Part shown: positions 60,596 through 64,000 of the stretch, in pieces
Layout: every line of letters starts with the position of its first letter
Numbering within the stretch: position 1 is the stretch's first letter
Origin: Bacteroidaceae bacterium
GTDB taxonomy: Bacteria; Bacteroidota; Bacteroidia; Bacteroidales; Bacteroidaceae
Reading direction: 5' to 3'
Length of the DNA: 64,000 bases
NCBI GenBank assembly: GCA_017535725.1
Contig: JAFXTO010000004.1
Coordinates: forward strand, 1-64,000
Translations under genes and position numbers: made by a program
The notes under the pieces: generated by a model
Databases searched by the model: none
Told to the model about the DNA's origin: nothing
The model's input: only the letters and a program-made list of their open reading frames with translations

Positions 60596-62506
60596 ATGAA
60601 GGTTTTTAAGCATTATGCGCTGCTGGCAGTGCTGTGGTTCACGGCGCTGCAGATGAGCGCACAGCCACGTATTTCCATCTTTTTTGACCACGTGGCAGAA
60701 ATAGCCCGCCAGGAACACATCTCCATCCATGAGGCGGCAGAGAAAGTAAAGCAGCTCGGAGTCGAAGGCATTGATGTCCGAGTGACGATGAGCGATGCAC
60801 AACTGAGTATGCTTGACTCACTGGGATTCCGCCATGCGTCGGCCATAGCAGACATCAACTTTGTGAAAGGTGAACAGCCAGAGGCCGTGCGTCAGGCGCT
60901 GGACTTCATGCGCCGTCACCGCTACTCGCGCCTGCTGGTGATTCCAGGTCTTTTGCCCGAGAACGCCACGCCTGAACTTATGAACGAGGTAGCCGGGAGA
61001 ATTGCGGACTTCGTGAGGATGGCACGGCGGGGACGAATCGACATCATGGTGGAAGACTACGACAACCCGCGCTCGCCATGCTACAACACGCAGACGCTGG
61101 ATCAGCTCTTTCAGGCGTCGCCACAACTGAGCCATGTGTTCGACACCGGCAACTACCTCTTCTGCGGCGAGGATGTCATGACGACCCTGCGCCATTTCAA
61201 GGACAAGATTCACCACGTGCACCTCAAGGACCGCAAGGCTCCTCGCGACTATGCCTCGTTACCCATCGGCACCGGCGTTGTGCCCCTGAAGGAGGTCATC
61301 CGCGAACTACTGCGCGACGGCTACGACGGCTGGTTCACCGTGGAGCACTTCGGCGCTCCCGCCATGTTGGAGTACACGACCAAGTCCGTCGCTAACATCC
61401 AGGCGGTGTGGAAAGAGTACATCAACGAGATGCAGCATTCATCCTCCATCCGTTCCGGCGAGATATGGCCCGACGAGAACGGCCAACATATCAACGCCCA
61501 CGGCGGTGGCATCCTGAAATACGGCGACACGTACTATTGGTTCGGCGAGCACAAGAGCGACCGCACATCGGACGCCCTCGTCGGCGTGACGTGCTACGCC
61601 TCGAAGGACCTGCTCCATTGGCGCAACTGCGGCGTGGCACTCAGCGTGACGGACGAGCAGGGACACGATATCGAACGAGGCTGCATCCTCGAGCGTCCGA
61701 AGGTAATATATAATAAGGTGACGAAGAAATTCTGCATGTGGTTCCACCTGGAGTTGAAAGGACGCGGTTACGATGCCGCCCGCTATGGCGTCGCCGTCGC
61801 CGACAAGCCCGAGGGACCGTACCAGTTCCTCTACTCTCAACGAGCCAACGCTAACACGTGGCCTGTGGAGTTCGACAAGCAGGCACTGGCCATCGTAGAT
61901 ACCCTCAACGCCGCCAATTTCCAGGAGTCGTGGACTCCGGCGTGGCGCCAGGCTGTGGCCGAAGGACTCTTCGTGAAGCGCGATTTCAGCACCGGTCAGA
62001 TGTCGCGCGACATGACACTCTACGTCGATGACGACGGTCACGCCTACCACATCTTCTCCAGCGAGGAGAACTTGACGCTACACATCGCCGAGCTCACCGA
62101 CGACTACCTACACCATAGCGGCCGCTACACCCGCGTAGCACCCGCCGGCCACAACGAGGCGCCCGCCATCTTCAAGCACGACGGCACGTACTGGATGATT
62201 ACTTCCGGCTGTACCGGCTGGGCACCCAATGAGGCACGTATGTTCTCCGCTCCCAGCATCTGGGGACCGTGGACGCAGCACCCCAACCCCTGCCGCGGAC
62301 CGAAAGCAGAAATCACCTTTGGCGGACAGAGTACCTTCATCCTCAAAGTGAATCAGGAAGGGGGAAACAGCGAGAAAATCATTTTCATGGCAGATATTTG
62401 GCGTCCCCACCATCCCAGCGATGCCCGATACATCTGGCTTCCCATCGAGTTCGAGGACGGAAAGCCTGTGGTGCATTGGCGCAACGAATGGACTGTATTT
62501 GAGTGA
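60596..62506 (+). CDS. Secreted sugar isomerase/epimerase-like plus GH43 fusion
   Basis: 636 aa. Signal peptide (MKVFKHYALLAVLWFTALQM, cut near SAQ). Residues about 25-275 form a TIM barrel of the xylose isomerase-like family (VEDYDNPRSPC, HVFDTGNYLF, HHVHLKDRKAP, WFTVEHFG). Residues about 285-636 form a five-bladed beta-propeller like GH43: INAHGGGILKYGDTYYWFGE, RPKVIYNKVTKKFCMWFHLE, NEAPAIFKHDGTYWMITSGC, FGGQSTFIL. GH43 enzymes cut galactan or arabinan-type side chains. The fusion suggests sugar release and conversion in one periplasmic protein. Confidence 0.85.
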   Translation: MKVFKHYALLAVLWFTALQMSAQPRISIFFDHVAEIARQEHISIHEAAEKVKQLGVEGIDVRVTMSDAQLSMLDSLGFRHASAIADINFVKGEQPEAVRQALDFMRRHRYSRLLVIPGLLPENATPELMNEVAGRIADFVRMARRGRIDIMVEDYDNPRSPCYNTQTLDQLFQASPQLSHVFDTGNYLFCGEDVMTTLRHFKDKIHHVHLKDRKAPRDYASLPIGTGVVPLKEVIRELLRDGYDGWFTVEHFGAPAMLEYTTKSVANIQAVWKEYINEMQHSSSIRSGEIWPDENGQHINAHGGGILKYGDTYYWFGEHKSDRTSDALVGVTCYASKDLLHWRNCGVALSVTDEQGHDIERGCILERPKVIYNKVTKKFCMWFHLELKGRGYDAARYGVAVADKPEGPYQFLYSQRANANTWPVEFDKQALAIVDTLNAANFQESWTPAWRQAVAEGLFVKRDFSTGQMSRDMTLYVDDDGHAYHIFSSEENLTLHIAELTDDYLHHSGRYTRVAPAGHNEAPAIFKHDGTYWMITSGCTGWAPNEARMFSAPSIWGPWTQHPNPCRGPKAEITFGGQSTFILKVNQEGGNSEKIIFMADIWRPHHPSDARYIWLPIEFEDGKPVVHWRNEWTVFE

Positions 62507-62559
62507 CAGGGCTGCGCAACGCGTTGCGTCGATTTTTTCAAAAAATCCCAATTATAATC

Positions 62560-63498
62560 ATGAGAAAAAATATTCTTTTGGTGACCATGACGGCCATACT
62601 CTTCTGCTTTGGCGCGTCGGCACAGGAAACCTATCGCTTCGCGGAGAGGGATACCTGTGCGCTCTATCTGGACATCTTCCGTCCGGACTCCAGCGCTCAG
62701 ACCACCTTCAAGGGTATTGCCAAACCTGCCATCCTGTTCGTCTTCGGAGGGGGCTTTAGATCGGGATCACGCAGCGATCAGGCCGTCCGCGGGTGGTTTC
62801 GCAGGCTCAATGCCGACGGATACACCGTGGTGGCCATCGACTACCGGCTGGGGATGAAGGGCTATCGGATGGGCAAAGGACTGCGCGGTGCCGCCAAGGC
62901 TCTTAACCGCTTCGCAGCTTCGCAACAGATGGGGGTGGAGGATGTCTTCTCCGCCGTGGCGTTCCTGGCAGCACATCCGGAACTGAACGTGCCCGCCAAT
63001 AATATCGTCCTCTCCGGCAGCTCGGCGGGAGCCATCATCTCATTGGCCTGTGCCTGGTCCATCGCCAACGGAGAGACATACGGATTGCCCGAAGGGTTTA
63101 CGTTCAAGGGCGTGATGAGTTTTGCCGGCGGCATCATCAGCAAGAAGGGTGCTCCTAAGTTCCCGAAGGCGCCATGTCCCATCCTCCTCTTCCACGGCAC
63201 GGCCGACAAGATTGTAGCATACAATCACTTCGGGCTCCCCAAGCGCGGCATCTGGGGCAGCAATTACATCGCCAAGCGCCTGAAAAAACAAGACTGCAAC
63301 TACAACATCTGGCGTTTCAACGGACTCTCACACGCCGTGGCAGCTTATATGGGCATTATGTGGAACGTAGAAAAGACGTTCTTAGAGAAAAATGTCATGC
63401 AGGGCATCCATGCAAATGTCGATGCGATGGTGGATGACCCCTCCTTGCCTACATGGGGCTCGAATGGCAAGGCCAAGACCGCAGACCTGTACCAATAA
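62560..63498 (+). CDS. Secreted alpha/beta-hydrolase (esterase)
   Basis: 312 aa from ATG 62560 (MRKNILLVTM), with signal peptide (TAILFCFGASAQ). The oxyanion FGGGFRSGS, nucleophile in VLSGSSAGAI and His in GLSHAVAAY fit a BD-FAE-type esterase. It could remove acetyl or feruloyl groups from the same polysaccharide attacked by the GH43 protein. It follows that gene by 53 bp. Confidence 0.85.
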   Translation: MRKNILLVTMTAILFCFGASAQETYRFAERDTCALYLDIFRPDSSAQTTFKGIAKPAILFVFGGGFRSGSRSDQAVRGWFRRLNADGYTVVAIDYRLGMKGYRMGKGLRGAAKALNRFAASQQMGVEDVFSAVAFLAAHPELNVPANNIVLSGSSAGAIISLACAWSIANGETYGLPEGFTFKGVMSFAGGIISKKGAPKFPKAPCPILLFHGTADKIVAYNHFGLPKRGIWGSNYIAKRLKKQDCNYNIWRFNGLSHAVAAYMGIMWNVEKTFLEKNVMQGIHANVDAMVDDPSLPTWGSNGKAKTADLYQ

Positions 63499-63523
63499 GT
63501 CCTCACGATACATCGGAAGCGTG

Positions 63524-63979
63524 ATGCGCTATGCAGAATACATCGACAGCCTGGCCCAACAGAACCCGTACGGTGTGCCTATCGGACTCGGCAACTGGGC
63601 AGGTGGCGGTCAGGTGCTCAGTTTCGGCACCACCGTATGTATCGCCCGCCGCTACTACCCCGATATCATTCCACTGGAAGCCGTCGTGCGCACAGCCGAC
63701 TGGCTCTTTGGCTGCCACCCATATCACAACTATTCGTTCGTGGCTGCTGTAGGAGCCGCACGACCCAAGCAGGTGTTCTACGGCAACAACCGTGCCGACT
63801 TTTCTTTCATTCCCGGAAACGTAGCACCCGGCCTACTCTTCCGCAAGCCCGACCATTTCGAGAACTTCGACGACTGGCCATTCCTCTGGGGACAGAACGA
63901 AGGCACCATCGCGGGTAACACCCAATACATCATTTTCAGCTCCGCACTGAAAGAAATCGTTCTCAACGAAACACCCTAA
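63524..63979 (+). pseudogene. 3' remnant of a GH9-like glycoside hydrolase
   Basis: 151 codons with C-terminal GH9-like features: VVRTADWLFGCHPYHNYSFV, NNRADFSFIPGNVAPGLLF, LWGQNEGTIAGNTQYIIF. The catalytic N-terminal part is missing, since the esterase gene ends 25 bp upstream. Either a 5'-deleted gene or a protein that uses only this domain. Confidence 0.6.
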
Positions 63980-64000
63980 ATAATACGTAAACCTTATAAA

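Overview
The window is a piece of a Bacteroidales chromosome, most likely Prevotella or a close relative. It carries one complete-looking integrated temperate phage of about 46 kb (11067-57060). The lineage call rests on Bacteroidetes-type promoters throughout (TTTG, 19-20 nt, TAnnTTTG), A-rich leaders in place of strong Shine-Dalgarno sites, the type IX secretion genes porX and porW, a surface protein with a type IX sorting domain, and the GH43/GH9-type carbohydrate genes. No database search was possible, so family names come from recognising motifs.

Left chromosomal flank (1-11066): the 3' end of a giant secreted protein with DUF4859-like modules, then a minus-strand cluster aroA - small Cys protein - porW - porX - tsaE. 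Five copies of a short palindromic repeat lie in this cluster. Four sit inside reading frames and add 10-20 residues to the proteins. The cluster ends at a divergent promoter pair shared by aroA and a tRNA-Pro(GGG) gene.

Prophage (11067-57060): the integrase lies beside the tRNA, and a direct repeat of the tRNA 3' end marks both ends. Almost all phage genes run right to left. The order is immunity region (HTH repressor diverging from small early genes, palindromic operator), primase-helicase, a putative iteron/AT-rich origin, ClpP-type protease with nested scaffold, capsid with an Ig-like tail, PLD-like protein, small and large terminase, ComF-like phosphoribosyltransferase, membrane/lysis candidates, portal and connector. 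After these come a cargo block (interrupted restriction-modification gene, TIR-like membrane protein), a reverse transcriptase with an Asn-rich template, tail fibre, amidase, tape measure and distal tail protein. Two HicAB toxin-antitoxin pairs and an HU-like protein are the only internal genes on the plus strand.

Right flank (57061-64000): comF, pnp, a secreted epimerase-GH43 fusion, a secreted esterase and the 3' remnant of a GH9-like gene.

The most unusual items are: (i) a DGR-like reverse transcriptase with a YADN active site and an Asn-rich template but no recognisable variable repeat inside the phage; (ii) a structured RNA element present twice with compensating stem changes; (iii) a 234-nt leader with mutually exclusive pairing next to a start codon; (iv) in-frame palindromic insertions in chromosomal genes; (v) a likely -1 frameshift on an A7 tract; (vi) a restriction-modification gene split by a single in-frame amber codon.
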